Below are positions 21,044-28,765 of a stretch of 31,336 nucleotides of DNA, one piece after another. The position numbers were made by a program, and so were the translations under genes. Source of the stretch: Clostridia bacterium (GTDB taxonomy: Bacteria > Bacillota_A > Clostridia > Oscillospirales > UBA929); the NCBI GenBank assembly GCA_026001245.1, contig BNZR01000006.1:1-31336 (forward strand). Reading direction: 5' to 3'. The notes beneath the pieces were generated by a model. The model searched no databases. It was not told the DNA's origin and was given only the letters and a program-made list of their open reading frames with translations. Every line of letters begins with the position of its first letter. Within the stretch, counting starts at the first letter, position 1.

Positions 21044-22495
21044 ATGAAGAAGCTATCAATTCTTATAATGGTATTGGCACTGCTAACGGGTTGCTCCGCG
21101 GCGGAGATTGAAGACATGAACACCGACCCGGCGGTTTCAACCAGCGCAAGCGCGAATCCCACAACGGATGTTAAGCCCGTTAACGTCAAGATGGAGGGCG
21201 ACATCACCGAAATCAAGCTGGACGGCCAAAGCGTTGAAATCACCGAGGGCGGCAACTACTCCGTAAGCGGAACGCTTACAGACGGGCAGATTATAATCTC
21301 GGCGCCCAAGCAGGTCGTGAATCTAGAGCTGGCGGGCGTGGACATCACAAGCTCCAAGGGTTCGGCGATATACGCCGCCACGGCCAAGACCTTTAACCTT
21401 ATACTAAAAGACGGCACGGTCAACAGCTTGACTGACGGCGCGACACGCGCCGACGAGCAGGCCGAGGAGGAAAACGCCGCGCTGTGCAGTGACGCGGATC
21501 TTACAATCAGCGGCGAGGGTACGCTTAACATCACGGGCAACTACAAGCACGGCATAAAGGCCAAGGACACGCTGGTTATCAGCGGCGGCACGATAAATAT
21601 CCCGCAGGCCGTTAAGCACGGAATCTACGGCAACGATTCGGTTACCGTCACCGGCGGCAATATCACCATAGACGTGGGCGAGGGCAAGGTTATCAACGAC
21701 GGCAGGGGCGGCCTTGCGGGCTGGGGCAAAAACCCCACAGCCACCACTGACGATACCACGAGCGACAAGCAGAAAGGCATTAAAACCGACGGCGACTTGA
21801 CTATCACGGGCGGCACGCTGGACATCAAGAACAGCTACGAGGGGCTTGAGGGCATAAACATCACCATAAGCGGCGGCAAAATCGACATAATAGCCACGGA
21901 CGACGGGCTGAACGTAGACGACCGCACGGGCGTTTTGACAATCAGCGGCGGCGAGTTGACCATCGACTCGCAGGGCGACGGGCTGGACAGCAACGGCAAC
22001 ATCAACATGACGGGCGGCACGGTATACGTCAGCGGGCCGACCATGAGCGGCAACGGCGCGTTGGACCATGACGGCACGTTCACACTCGCCGGCGGTATAC
22101 TAATCGCGGCGGACATGGGCGGCATGGTGGAGGCACCCGACAGCAGCTCAACACAGCCCTCGATTACCGCAAGCTTCGCCACGCAAAAGGCGGGAACGGT
22201 AATCAGCCTGCGGGATTCTAGCGGCAAGATACTCTGCCAGTTCGCCCCGGCAAAGCAGTTCGCAAGCGCGACTTTCAGCACGCCGGATATTAAAATCGGC
22301 CAGACCTATTCGATATACGCGGGCGACACCAAGCTTTCTGACATTGAGGCAACCACAGTCGTAACGGGCGGTTCAGAGGGCGGCATGGGGCAAAGACCGG
22401 GCGGCGGACGGACTAAAGACGGCGAAGTCGTACCTCCCGGCGGCGGGACGGTTCCCGTTCCAAGCGACAAACTTCCGACGCGTCCTCGGACGTAG
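21044..22495 (+). CDS. carbohydrate-binding beta-helix lipoprotein (Cthe_2159-like)
   Basis: This 483-residue protein has a lipoprotein signal (KKLSILIMVLALLTGC). Right-handed parallel beta-helix coils repeat the pattern T-I-S-G-G-x-I/L-x-I (DLTITGGTLDIKNSYEGLEG, NITISGGKIDIIATDDGLNV). This matches the Cthe_2159/DUF4353 family, a polysaccharide-binding fold related to pectate lyases. The tail is Gly/Pro-rich (GGMGQRPGGG onward). It is the third gene of the VTC operon. Its final 83 bases overlap the convergent tsaE gene, and no terminator separates them. Confidence 0.85.
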   Translation: MKKLSILIMVLALLTGCSAAEIEDMNTDPAVSTSASANPTTDVKPVNVKMEGDITEIKLDGQSVEITEGGNYSVSGTLTDGQIIISAPKQVVNLELAGVDITSSKGSAIYAATAKTFNLILKDGTVNSLTDGATRADEQAEEENAALCSDADLTISGEGTLNITGNYKHGIKAKDTLVISGGTINIPQAVKHGIYGNDSVTVTGGNITIDVGEGKVINDGRGGLAGWGKNPTATTDDTTSDKQKGIKTDGDLTITGGTLDIKNSYEGLEGINITISGGKIDIIATDDGLNVDDRTGVLTISGGELTIDSQGDGLDSNGNINMTGGTVYVSGPTMSGNGALDHDGTFTLAGGILIAADMGGMVEAPDSSSTQPSITASFATQKAGTVISLRDSSGKILCQFAPAKQFASATFSTPDIKIGQTYSIYAGDTKLSDIEATTVVTGGSEGGMGQRPGGGRTKDGEVVPPGGGTVPVPSDKLPTRPRT

Positions 22496-22874
22496 AGATC
22501 TCTATAATCAACGTGCGCTCCGGGGGCAAGACCTCCGGGGCGCGTTCGCTCCATTCCACAATGCACAGGCCGCGCTCTAAATATTCGTCCCAGCCTAGGT
22601 CGTACAGCTCGGCTTCCCCAGACAGGCGGTACCAGTCGAAGTGGAATACCGCGCCGCGTGGGGACAAGTATTCGTTGACGATAGCGTAGGTGGGGCTGGA
22701 CACCACGCCGCCGTATTTTAAGCCCGCCATAAAGCCCCGCGTGAACGCGGTCTTGCCCGCGCCCATGTCCCCGAACAGCGCGATAACGGATATGTCGGGG
22801 GGCAGATTTTCGGCCAAATCGGCGGCTAAAGCTTCCGTTTCGGCGGCGGTATCGGTAAAAACAACCTTGTCCAC
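22413..22874 (-). CDS. tsaE: tRNA threonylcarbamoyladenosine biosynthesis ATPase TsaE
   Basis: This 153-residue P-loop ATPase has Walker A GDMGAGKT (residues 35-42), SSPTYAIVNEY, FHFDWYRL and CIVEWSERAPEVLP, all diagnostic. It works with TsaB and TsaD to make t6A37 in ANN-decoding tRNAs. It starts with GTG, with GGAGG 7 bases upstream. The conserved domain ends near ERTLIIEIS; the last 27 residues are Arg/Glu-rich and coded opposite the tail of the lipoprotein gene. tsaB and tsaD are not in the window. Confidence 0.95.
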   Translation of the reverse strand: MDKVVFTDTAAETEALAADLAENLPPDISVIALFGDMGAGKTAFTRGFMAGLKYGGVVSSPTYAIVNEYLSPRGAVFHFDWYRLSGEAELYDLGWDEYLERGLCIVEWSERAPEVLPPERTLIIEISTSEDASEVCRLEREPSRRREVRLRRL

Positions 22875-22903
22875 TTGTAATCCTCCAAAAATAGTGTTAT
22901 AAT
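22875..22903 (+). promoter_or_regulatory. promoter of the rodA/ftsW-family gene
   Basis: TTGTAA (22875-22880), 17-base spacer, TATAAT (22898-22903). The start codon follows 18 bases after the -10 with a GGGGAGGTG site between. The -35 abuts the tsaE start codon on the other strand. Confidence 0.6.
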
Positions 22904-22921
22904 TCTTTGGGGAGGTGCAAT

Positions 22922-24064
22922 ATGAAAGAAGTCGGCAAAGGGTTGAAGCGTTTTTTTCGCGGCGCGGACATGCCGTTGCTGTTCATATGTCTGTTGGCCG
23001 CCGCCTACGGCGTACTGCTGATCGCCAGCGCCACGCGCACGTATCCCAACGGCTCGCACGGCTATATTTCAAGACAGCTTATCGCCGTGGCTATCGGCGT
23101 TGCGCTGTACATCGTGCTGACGATTGTTGACGTGCGGATATTTGGCCGCCTGTGGAAGATTTTGGCGGTGTTTAACGTAGGATTTATCGCGTTGCTGGTT
23201 CCGTTCGGGCAGGGGGGCAACGGCAATAAAAGCTGGCTTAGGTTTAAGTTCCTGCCCTTTGACATTCAGCCCGCCGAGTTTGTAAAGGTGACTTTTATTT
23301 TGCTTATGGCGTGGCACATGTACTGCATGAAGGATAAAATCAACCGTCCGTTGCCCATGCTGGGGGTTGTTGCGCATTTTTTGGCGCAGTTCGGGCTGAT
23401 TTTGGTGGCCTCGCGGGATTTGGGGGTTGCGCTTATATATGTGTTCGCGTTTTTCTGCATGCTGATTGGCGCGGGGGTTAAGCCCCGATGGTTTATCGCG
23501 GCTTTCGCGGCGGCGGGCGGGGCGTTGCCCCTGCTGTGGTTCCAGTTTATGAACGACACGCTTAAAAAGCGCGTTATCTACTTCTTCTCGCCGGAATCCG
23601 ACCCGTTGGGCGCGGGCTACCATGTTCTGCAAAGCATGAAGGCCTTTACAAACGGCGGACTGTTCGGGCAGGGGCTGTTCAAAGGCTCGCAGACGCAGGG
23701 GCACCGCATTTTCGGGCAGAACACGGACTTTGTGTTCACCGTGGCGGGGGAGGAGCTGGGGTTTTTCTTAACGCTTTTGATACCCCTGCTGTTGCTGATA
23801 ATAATCGGGCGTTGCTTTTACATCGCCACAAAGGCGCAGAACGGCTTCGGCTCGCTTATCTGCATAGGAATCGCAGGGACGGTAATATTCCAAACCTTTG
23901 AGAACATAGGCATGTGCATAGGGGTAACGCCGATTATCGGCATAACACTGCCGTTTTTCAGCTACGGCGGCTCGTCGATACTATCGACGTTTGCGGCGAT
24001 GGGGCTGGTGTCGAGTATTAAGATGCACCCGTTTCCCAGTTGGATACGCGATAGGGGCAGATAA
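22922..24064 (+). CDS. rodA: FtsW/RodA/SpoVE-family peptidoglycan glycosyltransferase
   Basis: This 380-residue protein has ten or so transmembrane helices. Family motifs include GGNGNKSWLRF, IQPAEFVKVTFIL, SRDLGVALIYVF, GLFGQGLFKGSQTQGHRI, TDFVFTVAGEELGF and the end block PFFSYGGSSIL. It polymerises lipid II glycans with a class B penicillin-binding protein. The RodA (elongation) assignment is favoured over FtsW/SpoVE but not certain. The ATG at 22922 follows GGGGAGGTG; an in-frame TTG upstream is within that site. Its stop codon lies in a heptamer repeat. Confidence 0.88.
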   Translation: MKEVGKGLKRFFRGADMPLLFICLLAAAYGVLLIASATRTYPNGSHGYISRQLIAVAIGVALYIVLTIVDVRIFGRLWKILAVFNVGFIALLVPFGQGGNGNKSWLRFKFLPFDIQPAEFVKVTFILLMAWHMYCMKDKINRPLPMLGVVAHFLAQFGLILVASRDLGVALIYVFAFFCMLIGAGVKPRWFIAAFAAAGGALPLLWFQFMNDTLKKRVIYFFSPESDPLGAGYHVLQSMKAFTNGGLFGQGLFKGSQTQGHRIFGQNTDFVFTVAGEELGFFLTLLIPLLLLIIIGRCFYIATKAQNGFGSLICIGIAGTVIFQTFENIGMCIGVTPIIGITLPFFSYGGSSILSTFAAMGLVSSIKMHPFPSWIRDRGR

Positions 24065-24090
24065 CAGATTACGGATAACAGATAACAGAT
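24059..24090. repeat. heptanucleotide tandem repeat, four and a half units
   Basis: Units AGATAAC, AGATTAC, GGATAAC, AGATAAC and partial AGAT. The first unit supplies the TAA stop of the rodA-type gene. The same heptamer, on the other strand, is found at 27675-27709. Confidence 0.75.
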
Positions 24091-24117
24091 ATTTTCTTAT
24101 CTGCGGCGTTTTTTTCT
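24079..24117 (+). terminator. likely terminator of the rodA-type gene built from the heptamer array
   Basis: CAGATAA (24079-24085) can pair with TTATCTG (24097-24103), with TTTTTTT downstream. The right arm and T-run lie inside the 3' end of dacF. The stem is AT-rich and the T-run is 5 bases away, so the prediction is moderate. Confidence 0.4.
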
Positions 24118-25518
24118 TCCTTTGTAATTGCCGCGTTGTTCGCGTTTTTTGCGGCGGGATAGGCCTAGGATTATCATTATTATTAGCCATAGGATTATTG
24201 CGCCCGCTATTGCGAAGATTACGTACCATAGTTCTTTGCGGTGCAATAGCTGGTCGGCTTCTTGGGCCAGATGTTGGGCTTCGTCCAGCTCCACCGCCGC
24301 GTCGGAGATTAGCGGGACTGTGGCGAAGGTGTAGTTGCGGTAGGCTAGTGTCAGTTCGCCCAGCTGTTCGGATTTTTTTACCGGGGCTACTATGTTGCCG
24401 TCTGCTTGTAGTGTCCAGTGGCGTTGAATGTTTTTGGTCTCTAGGATTGACGGCACTAGGACGGTTACGGCATTTTTGGGGTTTAGGTTTACCGAGTCCA
24501 GCTCCTTGCCCATCTGCACCTTGGTCGAGGTGATTATCTCCTTGGTGGTTAGTATCGTGCGGAACTCGTAGGCGTTGAAGCTCCATTCCATCAGCGCTTT
24601 TGTGTCGGTGAAGCTGTGCGTGATTCCGTCTGCGGTTTTTTCACTGCCCAGCACCACGGTTACTATGTACATCTTCTTGCCCTCGTTCTTGGCCGAGGAC
24701 GCAAGGCAGTAGCCCGCGTTGGAGTGATGCCCCGTTTTGATTCCCAAGGCTAGATCATAAAGATAGCCGTCCTGCGTGGCCTTTGAGATTAGATAGTTGG
24801 TGGTAAGCAGCGAGCGTTCCGTGGGGGTCATGTTGGTGGGCGGTATCGCCTTGCTTAGGGTATTGGCCAGCTGCATGAAAAAGGGATACTTCATGGCTTC
24901 CTTGATCATCAAGTACATGTCGTACGCAGAGGAATAATGCCCGTCCTCGTGCAGGCCGTGCGGGTTGGTGAAATTGGTGTTCAAACAGCCCAGTTCTTTT
25001 GCCTTGGCGTTCATCATCTCCACAAAGGCCGGAACGCTTCCCGCAACATGCTCCGCCGCGATGTTGCAGGCCTCGTTGGCTGACGCGACCATTATGCAGT
25101 ACAGCAAACTTTCGAAGGTCATGGTCTCTCCGGTTTTGATGTTGGCGGTAGAGCCGTCGGGCGACAGACCCGCAAACGCGCTGGCCTGCGCCGTCACCTC
25201 GCCCTGCAAATCCAAGCTAGATTCAAGACATAACAGCGCCGTCATGATTTTGGTAAGGCTGGCCATGGGGCGGGCGGTGTGACTGTCAAGGTCGTACAGT
25301 GTCACATCGCTGTTTAGCTCGACGACTATCGCGGATTTGGCCAAAATCGGCGGCGGATTCAGCCCCTCGGACATAATCCCGGTGATGGAGCTGTCCGTTG
25401 CCACGGGCGGCGGCGATTCGGACGGTGTGGCCGACACGCTGGGCGACACGTCCGCGCCGTAGGCGGTAAGCGGCAAAAGTATCAACAATACAAGCACTAT
25501 GCAAAGACTGCGTTTCAA
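24097..25518 (-). CDS. dacF: D-alanyl-D-alanine carboxypeptidase, DacF-like
   Basis: This 473-residue low-molecular-weight penicillin-binding protein trims pentapeptide side chains outside the membrane. It has a signal peptide, then a Ser/Pro linker. The active-site triad is SLTK (S87-K90), SAN (S146-N148) and KTG (K261-G263), as in S11 peptidases. A C-terminal helix (WYVIFAIAGAIILWLIIMII) and a basic tail anchor it. TTG start with GGAGGGG 7 bases upstream. The dacF symbol is by general likeness to sporulation-linked enzymes; DacA/DacB types are not excluded. Confidence 0.88.
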   Translation of the reverse strand: MKRSLCIVLVLLILLPLTAYGADVSPSVSATPSESPPPVATDSSITGIMSEGLNPPPILAKSAIVVELNSDVTLYDLDSHTARPMASLTKIMTALLCLESSLDLQGEVTAQASAFAGLSPDGSTANIKTGETMTFESLLYCIMVASANEACNIAAEHVAGSVPAFVEMMNAKAKELGCLNTNFTNPHGLHEDGHYSSAYDMYLMIKEAMKYPFFMQLANTLSKAIPPTNMTPTERSLLTTNYLISKATQDGYLYDLALGIKTGHHSNAGYCLASSAKNEGKKMYIVTVVLGSEKTADGITHSFTDTKALMEWSFNAYEFRTILTTKEIITSTKVQMGKELDSVNLNPKNAVTVLVPSILETKNIQRHWTLQADGNIVAPVKKSEQLGELTLAYRNYTFATVPLISDAAVELDEAQHLAQEADQLLHRKELWYVIFAIAGAIILWLIIMIILGLSRRKKREQRGNYKGRKKRRR

Positions 25519-25541
25519 AACTATCCCCTCCGTATAGGTTC

Positions 25542-25570
25542 AGTATAACAGATTTCGAGGGGCTTGACAA
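25542..25570 (-). promoter_or_regulatory. promoter of the dacF-like gene
   Basis: TTGTCA (25570-25565) and TATACT (25547-25542) on the minus strand are 17 bases apart, about 24 bases before the TTG start. A vegetative-type promoter, so expression is not limited to a sporulation sigma factor. Confidence 0.65.
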
Positions 25571-25579
25571 GGAGTAATT

Positions 25580-26254
25580 ATGCGTATTTTAGTTGTGGAC
25601 GACGAAAAGACCATTGTAAAGGGCATAAAATTTAATCTTGAGCATGACGGATATGTCGTGGAAACGGGCTGTGACGGCGAGGAGGCCGTGGATTTGGCGC
25701 GGTCGGGCAGGTACGATTTGATAATACTTGACCTGATGATGCCCAAGATAGACGGGCTTGAGGCGTGCCGCCGCATACGCGAGTTTTCGTCCGTGCCGGT
25801 GATTATGCTGACGGCGCGAAGCGAGGACACCGACAAGCTGATAGGCTTTCAGTACGGCGCGGACGATTATATGACCAAGCCGTTCAACGTTATGGAGCTT
25901 AAAGCGCGTGTGCGCGCCATACTGCGCCGCCTGTCCCCCACGGCCGAGGGGGGCAACCGTATAGAGATGGACGGGCTTGAGCTTGACACCGCCGAGCGGT
26001 CGGCCACGCGTGACGGGTTGCGCGTTGAGCTGACCGTCAAGGAGTTCGACCTTATAGAGCTGCTGATGCGCAACCGGGGGCGAGTGTATACCCGCGAGAA
26101 TTTGCTTAACACCGTGTGGGGCTACGAGTACCCGGGGGACATTCGCACCGTGGACGTGCATGTGCGCCGTCTGCGCGAAAAGCTGGAGCGCAATCCCGCC
26201 GAGCCGGAGGTATTGCTTACGAAGTGGGGTGTGGGGTATTACTGCAAATCGTAG
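25580..26254 (+). CDS. OmpR-family response regulator
   Basis: This 224-residue regulator has D7/D8, phosphoacceptor D51 (LIILDLMMP) and K100 in the receiver. The winged-helix domain has YTRENLLNTVWGYEYPGD and TVDVHVRRLREKL. AAGGAG precedes the ATG. It is divergent from dacF and overlaps the kinase gene that follows. General form is that of WalR/PhoP-type regulators of wall metabolism; which stimulus it handles is unknown. Confidence 0.92.
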   Translation: MRILVVDDEKTIVKGIKFNLEHDGYVVETGCDGEEAVDLARSGRYDLIILDLMMPKIDGLEACRRIREFSSVPVIMLTARSEDTDKLIGFQYGADDYMTKPFNVMELKARVRAILRRLSPTAEGGNRIEMDGLELDTAERSATRDGLRVELTVKEFDLIELLMRNRGRVYTRENLLNTVWGYEYPGDIRTVDVHVRRLREKLERNPAEPEVLLTKWGVGYYCKS

Positions 26255-27665
26255 ACGGCGGCTGTCGTTTTCAAACCGCTATCAATATAAAATCGCGGGG
26301 ACGTATATCCTTATAATACTGGCCATGATTTTTTTGCTTAACACCTATCCGGTGCTTGTGTCGCAAAATTTCGTGTTCCAGTCCAAGCAGACCAGTATGA
26401 CCGCCCGCGCCGCGCTTATAGCCTCGACACTGGCGGGGCTTGATAAGCTTACCCCGGACGCGGTGGGCAAAACCATGGCGTTGCTGGACGACCGCGACCT
26501 TACGCGCCTTATGGTCGCGGACGACACGGGCTTGGTGGTCTACGACACGGCGGGGGGCGACAACGTGACGGGGCGTTACGCGCTGTACACCGAGCTGTAC
26601 GCCGCGCTTAAACGCAACGATGTATTCCGCGTGTCGTTTAGGCAGGCCGCCTTTCAAAGCCGCACGGCCACCCCGGTGATAGCGCGGGGCTTGGTTATCG
26701 GCGCGGTGTATTTATATGAGTATGACAGCGAGCAGGGGGCGCTTCTGCAACGCTTCCGGTCGGACATCGCCAACCTGTCTATCGCGGTGACGGTGCTGGT
26801 GCTGTTGCTTAGCCTGTTCATGTCTTCCCTGCTTACCCGGCGCGTGGCGGGCTTGCTTCGCGCCATACAATTGGTGCGCGAGGGTGAGTACAGTCACCCC
26901 GCGCCCATACACGGCAAGGACGAGCTGGCCGACCTGGCCCGCGAGTTCAACGCGCTGACGGCGCGGATACAGCGCACCGAGGAACTGCGGCGGCAGTTCG
27001 TGTCCGACGCGTCACACGAGCTTAAAACCCCGCTGGCATCAATCCGTCTGCTGACCGACAGCATACTGATTACAGAGGACATGCCCCTGACCGACGTGCG
27101 CGACTTTGTGGGCGACATAGGTAGCGAGATAGACCGCCTGTCCCGAATGACGGAGAAGCTGATGTTACTGACGCGCTTGGACGCGCAGGTGCAGTTGAAG
27201 CCGGAGCGCGTGGAGCTTTCAAAGATTATCCGCCGCGCCGCGCATATGCTGAAGCCGCTGGCCGAAAGTGCCGACGTGGAAATCCGCTGTGACACGGACG
27301 AAAACTGCGCCATTTTGGCGAATTCGGACGATATATATCAAATAGTATTCAACCTTATGGAAAACGCGGTGAAGTACAACCACGCGGGCGGCAAGGTATC
27401 GGTGTACTTATACGGCGGCGAGCAAGTGACGGTGCATGTGGACGACACGGGCATGGGCATACCCATAGACGACATGCCGTGCCTGTTCGAGCGGTTCTAC
27501 CGAGTAGACAAGGCCAGAGCCAGACAAGCCGGCGGCGCGGGTCTGGGGCTAAGCATAGTAAAAAACCTGGTCAAGCAATATAACGGCGAAATAAGCGTAA
27601 TCAGCCAACCCGACAAAGGCACAAGGTTCACGCTGGTATTCCCAAACCACAAGGAGGAAAAATGA
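26229..27665 (+). CDS. two-component sensor histidine kinase with HAMP domain
   Basis: About 478 residues. A transmembrane helix (IAGTYILIILAMIFLLNTYP) leads to a roughly 140-residue extracytoplasmic sensor domain, then a second helix (IAVTVLVLLLSLFMSSLL), a HAMP linker, HisKA (FVSDASHELKTPLASIRLL) and HATPase (N-box FNLMENAVKYN, DDTGMGIP, GGAGLGLSIVKNL). The start is unclear. A GTG at 26229 or an ATT at 26238 (GTGGGG upstream) both overlap the regulator gene. Earlier in-frame ATG codons sit deep in that gene and look unlikely. Its TGA overlaps the ATG of the GerMN lipoprotein. Confidence 0.88.
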   Translation: MWGITANRRRRLSFSNRYQYKIAGTYILIILAMIFLLNTYPVLVSQNFVFQSKQTSMTARAALIASTLAGLDKLTPDAVGKTMALLDDRDLTRLMVADDTGLVVYDTAGGDNVTGRYALYTELYAALKRNDVFRVSFRQAAFQSRTATPVIARGLVIGAVYLYEYDSEQGALLQRFRSDIANLSIAVTVLVLLLSLFMSSLLTRRVAGLLRAIQLVREGEYSHPAPIHGKDELADLAREFNALTARIQRTEELRRQFVSDASHELKTPLASIRLLTDSILITEDMPLTDVRDFVGDIGSEIDRLSRMTEKLMLLTRLDAQVQLKPERVELSKIIRRAAHMLKPLAESADVEIRCDTDENCAILANSDDIYQIVFNLMENAVKYNHAGGKVSVYLYGGEQVTVHVDDTGMGIPIDDMPCLFERFYRVDKARARQAGGAGLGLSIVKNLVKQYNGEISVISQPDKGTRFTLVFPNHKEEK

Positions 27666-28465
27666 AAAAACTAATAACTATCTGTTACCTGTTATCTATT
27701 ATCTGTTATCTGACCTCTTGTTCCGGGGAACAAGAGGTGCGCCCCAGCATATACCGCGTGGCGGGCGGCAACGAGCCGCTGGAGAAAATCACGCTGCCCA
27801 TGGGGGAGTATACCTTTAAATATATCACCGAGGCGGTGCTTGTCCGCAATACCGTGTTCGCGGGCGTAAAATGCGAGTCGGCGGAGTTGGACGACGCGAC
27901 GCTTACAGTTGCGCTGTCCCGCGAGTATTCAGAGCTTGCGGGGCTGAACCGCACGCTGGCCAACGCCTGCTTGATTCTTACGCTTACGGCGTTGCCCGAC
28001 GTGGACGCGGTGCGCGTGACGGTGGGGTCGGAGGAGGTCGGGGTTATGACGGAGAGGGACTTTTTGCTGTCCGAGCAACTGTCCGACATGCCCACGGCGG
28101 AGTTTGAGCTATATAGAATCGACCTGAACAGCCAGCGGCTTACCAGTGAGCGCAAGCGTTTTGTACTGCGCGAGGGGGAGCGTATCGAGCAATGCCTGTA
28201 CGACGAGCTGATGTCGTCGGGCGGCAACGACCGCATGGCGTCGATTATACCCGGCCGCGCTAAGCTGTTGTCCAGCGAGATTGAGGGCGGCGTGCTGACG
28301 CTGGACGTGTCCGCCGAGTTCGAGGTATACGAGGAGGCATGGATGCGCGAGCTGACGCTGCGGGGATTGGTATACGCGTTCACCGCGCTGGACGACGTGG
28401 ACGCGGTGCGGCTGAAAGTGGAGGGCGTGGAGCTGACAGGTGAACTGACGCGGGACGATGTGTAG
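27662..28465 (+). CDS. GerMN-domain lipoprotein
   Basis: This 267-residue protein has a very short lipoprotein signal (lipobox LTSC, Cys20). Two GerMN-type modules follow, with the repeated features SREYSELAGLNRTLANACLI...LPDVDAVRVTVGS and FEVYEEAWMRELTLRGLVYAF...LDDVDAVRLKVEG. Related proteins (GerM in Bacillus) take part in spore cortex synthesis and germination. AAGGAGG lies inside the end of the kinase gene, and ATGA overlap couples the two. Its signal peptide is coded by a heptanucleotide repeat, so changes in repeat number would shift the frame. Confidence 0.85.
   Translation: MKKLITICYLLSIICYLTSCSGEQEVRPSIYRVAGGNEPLEKITLPMGEYTFKYITEAVLVRNTVFAGVKCESAELDDATLTVALSREYSELAGLNRTLANACLILTLTALPDVDAVRVTVGSEEVGVMTERDFLLSEQLSDMPTAEFELYRIDLNSQRLTSERKRFVLREGERIEQCLYDELMSSGGNDRMASIIPGRAKLLSSEIEGGVLTLDVSAEFEVYEEAWMRELTLRGLVYAFTALDDVDAVRLKVEGVELTGELTRDDV
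27675..27709. repeat. heptanucleotide tandem repeat inside the lipoprotein signal peptide
   Basis: Five units on the plus strand: TAACTAT, CTGTTAC, CTGTTAT, CTATTAT, CTGTTAT, with a partial sixth. They encode the heptad-like ICYLLSI-ICYLTSC signal sequence. The unit is the reverse complement of that at 24059-24090. Confidence 0.75.
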
Positions 28466-28483
28466 AATTTTTATTGACAAACG

Positions 28484-28530
28484 AAAAAATAACCGCACCT
28501 CCCCCTAGCCAAGGTTGGCGGTTATTTTTT
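28484..28530. terminator. intrinsic terminator, probably bidirectional
   Basis: AAAAAATAACCGC pairs perfectly (13 bp) with GCGGTTATTTTTT around a 21-base loop that has a small inner stem. It lies 18 bases after the GerMN gene stop. The T-run follows on the plus strand, and the A-run gives a T-run on the other strand. Confidence 0.85.
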
Positions 28531-28595
28531 TGCCGTGAGTACTTATGACTATAGTATACTACATGGAACCTATTTTGTCAACAAAAAAATTTCTC

Positions 28596-28624
28596 TTGAC
28601 AAACCTCTGCCGCCGTGATATAAT
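28596..28624 (+). promoter_or_regulatory. infC: perfect consensus promoter of the infC operon
   Basis: TTGACA (28596-28601), 17-base spacer, TATAAT (28619-28624), an exact vegetative consensus. Predicted start site is near 28631. Confidence 0.9.
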
Positions 28625-28630
28625 GCCCTT

Positions 28631-28765
28631 GTAAAAGGAAGAGGGGCGGTTTCTGTCCCCACCCGTCGCTCCCGCGTCACGGGTCAACATTGTCTGTTTT
28701 GTGCGGTTTTGTTGCGGCGCGGGGTGTTTTGTCCCCGTGCTTTATTTTTTAGGAGGTGTTTGGGC
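28631..28765 (+). promoter_or_regulatory. infC-rpmI-rplT leader with attenuator (L20-leader-like)
   Basis: A 135-base untranslated leader. Its last hairpin (GCGCGGGG at 28717-28724 with CCCCGTGC at 28733-28740) is followed by TTTATTTTTT, making an intrinsic terminator just before the infC ribosome binding site. Smaller stems (ACCCG/CGGGT, GGGG/CCCC) lie upstream. This fits the known autoregulated L20 leader of Firmicutes, in which L20 protein favours termination. I have not folded it fully. Confidence 0.7.

Noticed and set aside
26160..26228. ATG-started N-terminal extension of the second histidine kinase
   Set aside because: It lies inside the response-regulator winged helix in another frame and lacks a ribosome binding site.
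28474..28479. TTGACA as a second infC promoter
   Set aside because: No -10 at 16-18 bases, and the terminator at 28484-28530 would stop the transcript.
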